DNA from: Choricystis sp. odSpoLacu1 | Lineage: Eukaryota; Chlorophyta; Trebouxiophyceae | DNA length: 64,000 nucleotides | Assembly (NCBI GenBank): GCA_958009055.1 | Contig: OY253661.1 | Location: 310,001 to 374,000 of the forward strand | Reading direction: 5' to 3' | Part shown: piece after piece, positions 10,691 to 21,477 of the stretch | Layout: each line of letters begins with the position of its first letter | Numbering within the stretch: the stretch's first letter is position 1 | The notes under the pieces: generated by a model | Seen by the model: the letters and a program-made list of their open reading frames with translations, nothing else | The model's database searches: none | Told to the model about the DNA's origin: nothing | Position numbers and translations under genes: made by a program

Positions 10691-11828
10691 TCACCTCACG
10701 CCCTTGCGCTTTTTGGCGAGGCGGGCAGCGGCCGCCTCAAACTCGGCGTCTGTCGGTTCGGCCGGCGGCGCGCCTGCCGCCGCGCGCGCTCCCTTGCCTT
10801 TGCCCCCCTTCTTGCCCGTCCTCGCCTCGATGCTGGCGATGACGCCCGCCAGCCGGCTCTCGGCCGCGCCCCGCATGGCGATGGCCAGGGCGGAGACGTC
10901 GGCCTGGGGCGCTGCTGGCCGGCCGCGGTCGGTGCGCGGCGCGAGTGGGTCTGCGGGCGCGGGCACGCCGTCCACGTGCGCTGCCGCCCACTCGTCGAAT
11001 TTGGGGAAGGCCTTGACGTCGCCCGCCGCCACGGCGGCCCTCACCATGGCCGCAAACCGGTGCGAGTCGCGGGACGGGTCGGAGCAGGGCAGCCAGTCGA
11101 ACACGGTCTTCATGTCGCCCGAGAAACGAGCGCACAGCTCGAGAAGCTCCGCCCTCTCCCCGTCCGACCCACGGAACGTGTCTTCGTAGGCGTCCAGGTC
11201 GTCCACGGTGACGGCCTTGTAGGCGGCGCGGAAGTAGGTGTACAGTTCTTCGAACGATTCGCCCGCCAGGTCCTCCGCGTCAGACAGGCGCCCCGTGCGG
11301 TCGTAGGTGGCCCGCTTGGCGGGGTCGGACAGGACGGCGTAGACGCGCTGCAGGGACTGGAACTTGGATGCGGCCTCCTGGGGTGGTGGTGGTGGGTGGG
11401 AGGGTTGGTTGACGAGCGAGAGGGAGACGCGGCCCCACGGTCCTCCACACACACTCCACGCACCTCATCGCCCGGGTTTTTGTCGGGGTGCAGGCGCACC
11501 GCGAGGCGCAGGTAGGCTTTGCGGATGTCGGCCTGTGTGGGAGGGAGAGAGGGAGGACGGGGATTGATGGGGGGACCGATTCGAGCGATTTGCCCCCCCC
11601 ACCTCGACAGCCAAAACGCAGCCCACCCCGCCCATCCTCACCTGGGGCGCGTCCTTGGCGACGCCTAGCACCTGTGTGAGTTGTGTGTGGGGGGGGAGGA
11701 GGGAGAGGGTGGGCGGCAGACCGCGCGGGAAGCGTGCGCGCGCGCATCAGTTTTTGTTTTTGCTGCTGGAGGGCCTCGCGCGCCAGCTGGGCACGCACCT
11801 CGTACAGACACTTTTCTTTTTTGGGCAT
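10691..11828 (-). CDS. J-domain co-chaperone, DNAJC9-like
   Basis: Hsp70 co-chaperone; animal DNAJC9 is a nuclear histone chaperone. Four exons: 11799-11828 (MPKKEKCLYE), 11642-11671 (VLGVAKDAPQ), 11464-11532 and 10691-11377, all joined in phase 0, giving 271 aa. The spliced N-terminus MPKKEKCLYEVLGVAKDAPQ runs into a standard J domain with the essential HPD in LAVRLHPDKNPGDE and the helix-IV region RVYAVLSDPAKRATYD. The rest matches the DNAJC9 layout: DAYEDTFRGSDGE, then FSGDMKTVFDWLPCSD, and a Lys-rich tail ending AKKRKGVR. Two 10-codon exons are notable. The frame is also open upstream into the Cys-rich ORF, so a longer form cannot be excluded. Confidence 0.9.
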
Positions 11829-11939
11829 GACGGGGAAGGCCCGTGGGGGAGAGGATGGTGTGTGTGACAGAAAAAGAAAACGAGCAAAAGGAGTGAAAAA
11901 AACGCTCTGCTCCGCTCCCCCACCGCCCCCTACTCCGCC

Positions 11940-12314
11940 CCCCCCGCGATGGCACGCCCCGTAGCACTCCCACCCTTCGCGCGTGGGTGTGCCCTTGACT
12001 GCGCCAGCCGTGCGCAGAAAGACAGTGTTGCAGCCGGAGGAGGGGCCGACGAGTGCACTGCACTCCACGCAGCACGCCGCGTGCCCGACCGAGTCCAGGG
12101 GGAGGCGGTGGCCTGGGCACGCGGCGTCGCCTCGGGCGCACACACCAAGGACTGCGTCCGGCGGCTGCGCACCCGGCACCTCGCGCAGACCGATGTAGCG
12201 TGGAGTCGCGCTGTGGAGCCTGGAGCTTTGGGCATACTCCAGCCCCAGCAGCGCGAGCGTGAGGTTACTCGTGAGTGCGTCGTCAGTTGTGGGGAAGGAC
12301 GCCCACGTGGCCAT
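11940..12314 (-). CDS. Small Cys-rich protein, family copy 1
   Basis: I do not recognise this family. ATG at 12314-12312. The N-terminus MATWASFPTTDDALTSNL, followed by TLALLGLEYA, matches copies at 30078 and 37956. Then come REVPGAQPPDAVLGVC and a Cys-rich part: CARGDAACPGHRL, ACCVECSAL, a Cys before NTVF, and WECYGACHRG. Nine or more cysteines with CxxC-like spacing suggest metal binding or disulfides. No in-frame stop occurs before the J-protein ATG at 11828, so the 3' boundary is arbitrary: the ORF could end in an unseen splice, or be a 5' extension of the J protein. 35 bases (12154-12188) are identical to copy 3. Confidence 0.5.
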
Positions 12315-12575
12315 CGTGTGTGGGGGGCGGGATTGCACGTGCGCGTGGGAGTGCGAGAGCGCGAGCAGGCTGGGTGGCAGCTGTGCGGGTTGGGTGGGCG
12401 GAAACCCGGGGGGAGTAGGGAAGAAACAAGCGCAGAGGAGTGTGGCACACACAGGCCGGCGTGTCCCATTTTTTCAGTCTTCACACGGAGCAACAAACAG
12501 AGCGCAGTTTACCGACGCCCTTCCCTCCGCCACGCCCACCGACACACACACACACAGAAACACAGCACACCCACG

Positions 12576-14101
12576 TCACGGCGCCGCCGTCGGCTGGATC
12601 TCGCCCCCCACGGGCGCCACCCTCAAGTCCCCCACCACCAACGCGGTCACCGTCGTCCCCGCTGGCAGGTTGGCCGCACTGCGGGGCAGCTCCAGCAACG
12701 CGTTGGCACCCCGCACAGACGTGAGGCGGGACGAGATCTGGTTGCCGGTGCGCGTGGCGACGAAGTGGCCGCCATCGCCATCAGCCTCCCACACAAGCAC
12801 GGCGCGCGCGTACTCGGGGCGCACCGGGTCCAGCACGGCGGCCGCGTCCAGGACGGCGTGTATGCGGCGGGGCAGGGGGGACGTGTGGCCGGCCAGGGCG
12901 CGCAGGGCCGGGGCGACAGCGAGTTCGAATGTCACAGCAGCGGACGCCGGGTTGCCGGGCAGGCCGAACGCGAGGCACGGGGTGGTGGCGGGAGGGCGGG
13001 CCAGGGTGGCAAAGGTGAGGGGTTTGCCTGGTTTCATGAGGACCTTGTGTGTGGTGGGGGGGGGGGCGGGTTGGATACAAGCAAAACAAGAGGCGAACCC
13101 TCCCCTCCCCCCCCCCCCCCCCCCCACTCCTGTCACCTTGCCAAAGTGCACCACCCCCCTCGCCTCCAGCACGGGCTTGACGTAGTCCTTGTCCCCCATG
13201 GACACCCCGCCCGACGTCAGCACCGCGTCGGCACCCGCGTCGAGCGCGCGCGAGATGGCTGCCTCCACCGCCTCTCTGTCGTCGGGCGCGATGCCCAGGT
13301 CCAGGGTGTCGGCGCCCGCGGAGGCGGCCAGGGCCAACAGCAGGGGGCGGTTGGCGTCTCGGATCTGATGTTTTTGGGGGTGGGGAGGGAAAGGTCAGGG
13401 GGGGGGTCGTCCTGTGTGTTTGCCTCCTCACCCTCTCCACTCTCTCCACTCTCTCTCTCTCATACCTGGCCCGGCCCCAGCTGGGCATCCGCCTCCACCA
13501 CTTCATCCCCCGTGGACAGCACCGCCACCAGGGGGCGGCCGCGCACTGCGAGCGTGGTGACGCCGACTGTGGCGGCCAACCCCACCTCTGCGGGTCCAAT
13601 GATGCACCCAGACGGCAGCACAACCTCCCCCGCCGCAATGTCAGACCCGGTGGCCCGCACGTCGGCCCAGGGGCGGGGGGCGGCGGTGAGGATGCGCACG
13701 CGCGCGCGGCCGTCGTCGCCAGGAGGCAGTTGCTCCGTGTCCTCGATCTGGACGACCGCGTCCGCGCCGAGCGGCAGGGGGCCGCCCGTGCTGATGTAGG
13801 CCACGGTTCCAGGCGGCAGGGGAGGGGGCAACGAGCCAGCCAGCGCGTCAAAGGCCACGGAAAAGTCTCCTGCGCCGTCGCCCGCGCGCACAGCATAGCC
13901 ATCCTTGATCGATGCAGGAAAAGGAGGCAGGGGGGACGTGGCCACCACGTCCACCGCCAGCACACGACCCAGGCAGGAGGCAGCGGGCAGGGTGACGGGG
14001 GGCAGAGGGGGCGGTGTGTGGGCGAGGACGACGGTTTGGGCGTCGGGGACGGGGAGGAGGGCGTACCCGGCGGCTGGAGTGGCGGGTCCGGGAGGGGGCA
14101 T
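12576..14101 (-). CDS. Molybdopterin molybdenumtransferase, MoeA/Cnx1E-type
   Basis: Inserts molybdate into adenylylated molybdopterin in the last step of molybdenum-cofactor synthesis. Three exons: 13466-14101, 13137-13364 and 12576-13043, all phase 0, 443 aa. MoeA hallmarks in order are SPLPPFPASIKDGYAVRAGD, PLPLGADAVVQIEDTE, the VRATGSDIAAGE segment, PLVAVLSTGDEVVE, ADAVLTSGGVSMGDKDYVKP (MoCF_biosynth domain), VLMKPGKPLTFATL and FGLPGNPASAAVTFE, ending with a beta-barrel domain IV. There is no appended MogA/Cnx1G domain, unlike plant Cnx1, so the G domain must be a separate gene if present. The second intron contains a C19 run at 13107-13125. Confidence 0.93.
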
Positions 14102-14565
14102 GGTCTGTGTGTGGGCAGAGCGTGGGTGGGAGGCGCAATGCGGGTGTGGTTGGCTGTGCGGGGCGGGCGGAAAGGAAGCGCGGGGAGATGTGGTTTCGTT
14201 TTTGTCGTCCGCGTGACTGCCTCAAGACCCTCCCACCGCCCACACCCACGAGCACACGTCTGGGAAAAGAAAAAAAGCTAAGCCCTTGGTTTTCACGCGA
14301 GCCCTTGGTCCCCTCTCTTCTCCTTCCGGTTTCCTCTGCCACGCCACACTCCCCTCACACACCGGCAAAACAAAAAGGGTGGCGACACCTAGGGGTCCGC
14401 CTGCGGGGGCCAGGGCCCTGGTCATCAAACAACAAAAAGCATTTCAAACGATGGGCAACGCAACGGAGACAACTCTCGTTTTGTCGAGGCGGGGAAAGGG
14501 GGAGGGTGCACGCACACAACAACAAAAAAAACACGCGGCCCTCGCAAGACACACCATTTCCCGTG
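14102..14565. other. Intergenic between PP2C 3' end and MoeA 5' end
   Basis: Both flanking genes are on the minus strand. No gene seen. GACACACCATTTC at 14547-14559 reads GAAATGGTGTGTC just after the PP2C stop. A-runs occur near 14525-14532. Confidence 0.45.
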
Positions 14566-16627
14566 TCACTCTGCCGCCGGCGCAGCAGTGGCGGTGGCAT
14601 CGGTTGATGGCGGTGGCGCGTCAGCAGCAGGCGTCGCCGCCGGCGCGGCAGCCGCGTCGCCAGTCGCTGGCGCCACCGTCTGCGCGTCGCCGTCGCCGCA
14701 ATCGTCGCTCAAGTCCACCACCACCACCGTCACATTGTCGCGCGACCCTCGGTCCACCGCCGCCCGCGTCAGCACGGTGGCCGCGATGCGGGCGGCGGAG
14801 GCGCGGGTGGCCCCGCGCGCGCGCGCGCGCGCGCGAGGCAGCGCCGCGCCAGCGTCACTGCTTCAGCATTGGACAGCACGTCCCACAGGCCGTCCGAGGC
14901 CAGGAGCAGGAGCTCGTCGTCGTGGCGGCGGCCGACGATGGTGACTTCGGGGGCCGCGATGACGAAGGGCCGCAGGCCGCGGTCGCCGATGGCGCGCGAC
15001 ACGGCGAGCACCCCCATCACGCGCACACCGTTCCAAAACAGGATCTGCCCCCCCGCCGCCTCCACGCGGGCGGTCTCATCCTCGCGGGCGGCTTTGTGGT
15101 CATCGGTGAGGGGGAGGGCGCCCCCCCCGCGGCACAGGACGGCGCGCGAGTCGCCGCAGTTGGCGACGTACAGTTTGCGCGTGCCGACAAGGGCCACCAC
15201 CGCCGTCGTCCCCACCAACGAGGCAGCGTCGCCATCCGCTTCAGCGAACTCGGCGTCGGTGCGGGTGAAGGCGTCGTGGAGAGCAGTTTCAAAGGCAGCG
15301 GTCGAGTAGGGGGCGGGGTCGCCGTGCGCGTCGGAGGAGTCGGTCGAGGGGGGCGCGCGCGCGGGGGGCGACGGCGCACCGCGCGCGCCTCCATCCCGCC
15401 GCCTGGCCAGCTCGTCAAACAGGGCGGCCGACTCAGCGTCTGATTCGGCATCTGATTCAGCGGCGGCGGAGGCGGCGGCGGCAGCGGCAGCGAGGTCTCC
15501 AGAGCCGGTGCCATCAGCTGCCAACGGCAGCAGGGGGCGCGCGTGCGCACCCACCGCCGCCCCCACGGCGGCCGGGGCGCGGGGTGGGGGCAGGGCGGTG
15601 CCGCCACCGCCGGCACCATCCTCTGAGCCACCCGACGCGGACGACCCGGCCGCGTCGTCGTCGTCGCCGGCTGCTTCCCCATTGCCGTCGTCGCCGTGGC
15701 CGCGCCCGCCCCGCCGCCGCCTCTCCCGCGACCCCGCCGCAGACAGCGCGTCCGCGATGTGACGGTGCAGCGTCTGGGCGCAGTGCAGGGCGGCTTCAGC
15801 GCCGCCGTGGCCGTCGAACACGCCAAAGAAGTGCAGTGTCTCCATGAAGGGCGCCCTCCCGACCGACCCCGCGTGCGCCAGGGTGGGGGGCGGGGTGGGG
15901 GCAGTCGTGCCGGGTGCCGCATCATCCGTCGTGGGGGTGGACCGGTCGCCGCCAGACGCGGTGGGGGACGTTGGCGTCGACCGCACGTGGGCTGCCACGC
16001 GCGGCGGCAGGACGTCACAACCCCCGTGCGGCACGACCGGCACCTCCAACAAAAAGGGCACCGCCGTGTACGCGTCCTCCATGCGGGGGCGGCGCCCGCA
16101 GATGGCTTTGGCGCCGTGGGGGGGGCACGCGCGGCGCGCGGCGTCGCCGCGGCCGGGCGACCCGGCCGGCGCGCCGGGGGAGGGCGCGGCCGCCACCGCG
16201 GCGTCCAGCTCGGCGGACAGGCGCAGCGAGGACAGGCGGGCGGCGATGGCGGCGCGGTCGGCGTCTGAGTGTGTGTGGGAAGGGTGGGTGGAAGGGAGGT
16301 GTGTTGTGCGGGGGGGGGTGTCCCTTCCTCGCGCCCCCCCCCGAGAAACGCAGCACGCAACGCAGCCCTCTTCCTGCAGCCGTCGTCTCTGCTGCCACCC
16401 GTCAACAGCATGCTCAGACCGTCTGCCGAGGCACGGGATGTCTGAGGCGGCGGGCGGCTGTGTGCCTGCCGACACACGACAGCACATGCGCCTCGCTCCT
16501 TCGTACGACGGGCGATGCGGGGCGGGCGAAAGGGGCGCCGAGCGCACGCCCGCGCAGTGCCCTCTCTCCCTCTCTCCCTCCCCAACTCACCTATGACGCC
16601 GTCAAACTGGCTGCCTGGCTCCGCCAT
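14566..16627 (-). CDS. PP2C-family Ser/Thr protein phosphatase
   Basis: Mg/Mn-dependent protein phosphatase. Chosen model: ATG 16627-16625 ([12 protein letters not shown]), exon 16591-16627 spliced to 14566-16264, about 577 aa. Further 5' exons (acceptor at about 16678, donor near 16926) may be untranslated or coding. PP2C motifs in order are [113 protein letters not shown] and [12 protein letters not shown]; the metal-binding aspartates are present. A low-complexity insert of about 170 residues separates DGHGG from the GTTAVV strand. The frame breaks in the CG run 14814-14835, just before the last motif; removing one CG unit restores it. Confidence 0.85.
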
Positions 16628-17179
16628 GGCGGCCTGCACAGTCGCCAGCGCGTGGGAGGGAGGGGCGAGCGTGGCGTCCTGCGGGAGGAAGGAGGGGCGA
16701 AGTGAGGCTGGACGCCACACCCTGGTTGCTCGCGTCGGCTGGACGCGCCCACACTGCCTGCCCTTCTCGCGCGCCGACACGCGCGCTGCCGCGTGTCGTG
16801 CCGCACGGTGCACGACACAGACAGGGGCGCTTGTGGCGAGAGAATGGCGCGGCGCGTGCGCCGTGTGTGCGCCCGCGTCGTGTGTGCGCGGGGAGCCGTG
16901 ACCACTCGCGCGTCGTCAAAGCCTCACCTCCCCCTGGTGCTGAGGCCGCGTGAAAGTGGCGCTGACGGGCGGAGACGGCGTCCCGAGTGGGAGTGCGTGT
17001 GTGTGTTGCCGGCCTCTCAGACGCGCGTCCGCATCGAAGCGAGAGTGAAAAAAAAACTCCACTTTCGTTCGTTTTGTTTTTCAGGGGCGGCGTTTTTGGC
17101 TGCGGCAGCACGCCGCGCCACCCCGCTCCAGCGCACACAGCGTGTGTCCACATGCTACACTAAACTTCCCTCCTCCCAA
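16628..17179. promoter_or_regulatory. Shared 5' region of PP2C and SNF2 genes, with a likely PP2C leader exon
   Basis: 552 bases between divergent start codons. On the minus strand an acceptor (CCCGCAG, near 16679) and a donor (GAGGTGAGG, near 16925) suggest that PP2C has at least one spliced leader exon. No promoter element was recognised. Confidence 0.4.
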
Positions 17180-20100
17180 ATGTCCGACTCCGAGTCTGAC
17201 GACGGCGTGCCGCGCACCCACGTCGGCTGGCTGCTGCTCGGCTTGTCGCGAGCACGTTGTGTGCAGACCAGCTCGCCGCCGCCCGTGTTCCTGGCCCTGG
17301 ACAAGGGACGCACCGTGCTCAAGAGTGACGACGGGTGCGTGTGGCGTGAAATTGGGGGAACGCACGGGTTAAAAAAGGTCGCGCATTCGTTTTCTTCGTT
17401 TTCGCCCAGCCTCTCGCTCGACCGTCCCTCCCTCCCCAACTCACAGCTCCATCCTCCTGACAGACCCACCCCCACCCCCGCGGGGGCGCCCCCCACCCTC
17501 CCTGCTGGCTGCCGCGGGGCGGGTGGCGGCGCGGCGCCCCCTGGCCGCGCGCGGGCGCGTGGTCGGGGGGCGGCCCGACGGGACGGCCGTCGTGCGCCTG
17601 GACTTGTTCCTCCCTGATGAGGAATGGACTGGGGATGGTGACGAGGGAGATGAAGGCGACGACGCACTCTGGCCAGCGTCCCGGGATGCCGCCCTGCTGT
17701 GGCAGTGGCTGCGGCCGCCGGGCGAGTCGCTCCCCGGCGACGCTTCACGTGTCCCGCTCGACGGTCACCCTCCGTCCACCCCACCCTCCCTGGCCGCCGC
17801 CTTTGACGCGCTGCCCCAACGCAGTGGGGGCGGCTCCGGTCGCCGTGTGCCAGAGCCGACGGACGTGGTCAGTGGCGGCGCGTCGAATGACACACCTCCC
17901 CCGTCCCTCCACGCCCTCCCCCCCGAACTGCTTCGCTGCATCGCCTCCCACCTGGACGCCCACTCCCTGGCGTCCGCGGCCGCCACGTGCGGCGCTCTGC
18001 GCGATGCAGCCGCGGATGCAGCCCCCGGGCTGGGGCTCACCCTGTTTCCGCACCAGCGTGCTGCAGTCGAGTGGATGCTTGCCCGCGAGCGCGCGGGCGA
18101 GCCCGGCTGGCCGTCCCCCTCGGGCGCCCCCGGCTGGATCCAGCTGCCTGGACCCACTGGGCGGCCTCCTCTCCACGCTGATGCAGCGAGCGGGGTGGTG
18201 CGGCGGGCGCCGCCGCCCCCGGTGCGCGGCGCGCGGGGGGGATTGTTTTGCGACGAGCCGGGCCTCGGCAAAACCATCACCATGCTGGCGCTGATGCTGA
18301 GGACGCGGGGGGCCACTGGGACGCCCCCTGCTGGTGCTCGCGTCGTGGACGCGGGGGGCGGGCGGCGCCTGTACTATGTGCGTGAGGGTGATGCTGCCGG
18401 CGCCCCCCCCTCCGACCCCGCCGCCGCGCGCCGCGCCCCAGGGCGCGCCCCCCGCCGTGCTGCGGCTGCAGTCGCAGAAGCTGGACGCCGAGCCAGCGCG
18501 GAGGATGGGGCCCTGGTGCGGGCGCGGGCGGCGGTGGCGGCCGCTGCGGCGCGCGCGCGCGCGAGAAGAGGCACGCGGTGGTGGCAGCGGCGGCTGCTGC
18601 CCCCGCCGACGAACCTCCTGCCGACACCACCACTTGGGCCGCGTGCGACACGTGCGGCGCGTGGCGGCGCCTGCCCGCTGGCGCTGCCCCCCCGCCCCCC
18701 GACGCGCCGTGGGTGTGTTCATTGGTGGAGGCTGACGGGTGTGGTGGGCCAGCAACTGCTGCCGACGCGCCCCCCCCCCCCCAACACTGAAGATGTCATC
18801 ACCGCGGCCGCGGGGTGGGTGCCTGCAGGCGACCCGGGCGGGCGGCCGGAGCACGTGGCTCTCTTCCGGTCCGCGCTCGCGCACGCGCCCGCCGCGGCAG
18901 ACGCGCACTCTGTTGCCTGGTGGCTGGCCGCCCTGCCGCCCTCCGCCCTCGCGTCTCCACACGGCGTCACCGTGCCGCGCCAGCACCAGGCGCCGCCCGG
19001 GTGGGCGGCCCTGCTGGCGGCCGCGGGGCTGGAGCCAGTCGCGCAGTCGCCCCACCACCGCTCTCCGCCACCCCCGCGCGACGGCGCGCCCTGGACCCGC
19101 GTCCGCTCCCGCGCCGCCGCGGCTGGCCTGTCCCTGGATGCTCCCGCCCTGCGCACCGCGCTGGCGGGCGGGGCGCCGGCTGCTACCGCAGGGGCGCCGA
19201 TTTATGTGTCTGCTGCGACGCTGTTGATCGTGCCTCCATCCATCGAAGCACACTGGGCTGACCAAGTGCTGCGCCACACCGACCCGGGAGCCCTGCGCGT
19301 CGCCATTCTGTCCGATGTGCGCGTGGCCGCGGGGTCCGTGTTGCCGGCCCGTGGCAAGGGGGGGCCGTCAGCGGCAGACCTGGCTTGGAAGACGGACCTC
19401 GTCGTCACCACTTTCGCCCGCTTCTCCTCCGAGTGGGGGCGCCGCCGCGACCCGGACGCCTGCCCCCTGCTGCGCGTGCACTGGGCGCGCGTGGTTGTGG
19501 ATGAGGCCCACCTGTTGACGGGGGGCGCGTCGTCCGCGGGGTTGACGGCGAGGCTGCAGATGGCGTGTGCGCTTCGCGCGTCGCGTCGCTGGGCGGTAAC
19601 AGGCACCCCCGCCCCCGGCGCCACCACCGCCGCCGGCTGCGGCGTCGCGTCCCGCCTCCACCCTCTGCTCGCCTTCCTACAGCACGACCCCCTGGCCGAG
19701 AGGCGGTCCTTTGACAGCCTGCTGGGGCGGCCGCTGGATGCAGGGTCGCGCGTCGCGGCTGCCGCTCTGACCACCCTCTTCGACGCCATCACCATCCGCG
19801 CCTCCAAAGCCCACCTGGCGTCCATCCCCCGCCTCACCCGCGTCCTGACCCGGGTATCGTTTCGCCCCTCCCACGCGGCCGCGTACAATGCCCTGGTGGA
19901 GGCGGTGGAACGGTCCCTCCTCCTGGCAGACTGGTGCGACCCCGACCACCGCGAATCCCTGCTCCACCCGCGCAACGCCAAGTGGGCGCGCGAGATGCTG
20001 GCCAACCTGAGGGCCGCCTGCTGTGTGGCGGGCGCGACTCAACTGGCGCCCAACGAGGCGGACGTGGGGGAAGCGTTGCAGTTGATTTGTGAGCGTGTGG

Positions 20101-21299
20101 GCGCGCCCCCGGCCCACACGACGGGGCCGCCCTGGCTGCCCCCCGACCACCCGCTGGCCAGGCTGGAGGCTGGTCTGCGACACGGTGGCCCGTGCGACGC
20201 GTGCCGCGAGCCCTGCGTGCTGCCGCTGGCCACGCCGTGCGGGTGCTTGGTGTGTGTCGAGTGTGCGCGCGCGCACGCGCGCGCGTGTGCGTCGTGCGGC
20301 GCCCCCGCCGCCATGCACGCCGTCGACCACCCCGCCCGTGCCGAGACCAACGCCAAGCCCAAGTGGGCTGTCCCCTTTGAAGTGATTGAATGGCAGCCCG
20401 CCATCTCACAAGCTGGCGCTCTTGGCGCCTCTGGCGGGCACTGGGCCCCCACGTGGGCCACCACCCGCTCCTCCAAGGTGGACGCCCTGCTGGCCTCGCT
20501 GGCCGGGGCGGGCGTGGCGCCCCCCCCCGACCGGCCGGGCGGCCGCCCCGGCCCCGTGCCACTCACCGGGTGGACCCCGCGCGCCAAGGCCATCGTTTTC
20601 ACCGCCTTTTGGCCGCACACCCTCCTCGTCGGCCGCGCCCTGGACGCGGTGGGCGTCCACTCCGTCGTCCTGCAAGGCAAGATGGGTCCCGCTGCCCGTG
20701 CGGCGGCAGTGGACGAGTTTCGGCATGACGACGCGTGTGGCGTGTTGGTGATGGACGCGTCCGGCGCAGTCGGCCTCGACCTCTCCTGCGCTTCCCGCGT
20801 CTACCTGATGGAGCCCGTCCCCGACCCCGCCCTCGAAGCCCAGATCGTGGCCCGCGCCCACCGCATGGGGGCGGTTGCGCCTATTGTCGTGGAAGAGTTG
20901 GTAATGCGGGGTACGGCTGAAGACGAACTGCGGTCCGCGATGGCCGACGCGGGAGCGGGGGGCAGCGTGTCCCTGGCTCACACCACCACTACCACCGCAG
21001 ACGCTGGTGATGGCGTCGATGGCGATGGCGCGGCCCGTGCGTCCGCGGTGCGGGGGCGCGTGCTGATGGCGTTGCGGCGCGTGCGCGTCGCGGCCGGGGC
21101 GGGCGACGGCGACGGTGACGGCGCGGCGGTGCGGTGGGTGGCGCCACCGCCGCCGGTCGCCACACCGACTGCTGGTGCCGAGTCATCGCCCCCACCGCCT
21201 GCAGATGACAGGGCGTCTGCGCGGCCCGACCGCCCCCCCGTCGACGACCACGACGCGAGGCCGGCCAAGCAGCGCGTCGTGCGGTTTGCAGAGGTTTGA
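17180..21299 (+). CDS. F-box / CW zinc finger / SNF2 helicase / RING protein
   Basis: Putative chromatin remodeller or ubiquitin ligase resembling the plant F-box-SNF2 family typified by Arabidopsis At3g54460. Exons 17180-17334 and 17447-21299, joined as SDDG-SILLTDP; 1334 aa after frame repair. Domains: F-box near residue 205 (LHALPPELLRCIASHLDAHS), DExx N-lobe starting TLFPHQRAAVEWML, Walker A DEPGLGKTITML near 321, CW finger TTWAACDTCGAWRRLP near 448, DEAH box RVVVDEAHLL near 735, RING CDACREPCVLPLATPCGC near 965, then helicase C (KAIVFTAFWPHT, IVARAHRMGAVAPIVVEELV). The CW finger is in a different raw frame. It is recovered by removing one CG unit at 18549-18563 and one C from the C13 at 18770-18782, a net change of -3. 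Confidence 0.85.
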
Positions 21300-21445
21300 T
21301 TTTGTTTTGTGTAATTTGTTACTTGCTTTATTTTATTTTCATGCCCGCATGCCGCTTGACGTTTTTCTTTTGGGTGGTCGGTGGTGGCGGGGGGGTGGCG
21401 ACGCAGCACGCGGCCTCCACACAACCTTTTTTCTTTCGGGCCGTT

Positions 21446-21462
21446 CCCCCCCCCCCCCCCCC
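21446..21462 (+). repeat. C17 homopolymer upstream of a start codon
   Basis: Seventeen consecutive C in the 5' flank of the CLASP-like gene, 16 bases before its ATG. A second C17 tract abuts the start of the secreted-protein gene at 35060. Confidence 0.8.
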
Positions 21463-21477
21463 ATAAGCCACACTCTC

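Noticed and set aside
11949..13799. 616-codon plus-strand ORF
   Set aside because: It is antisense to MoeA and the Cys-rich ORF; it is low-complexity, without domain motifs, while the minus strand has clear MoeA signatures. Long antisense frames are expected in GC-rich DNA.
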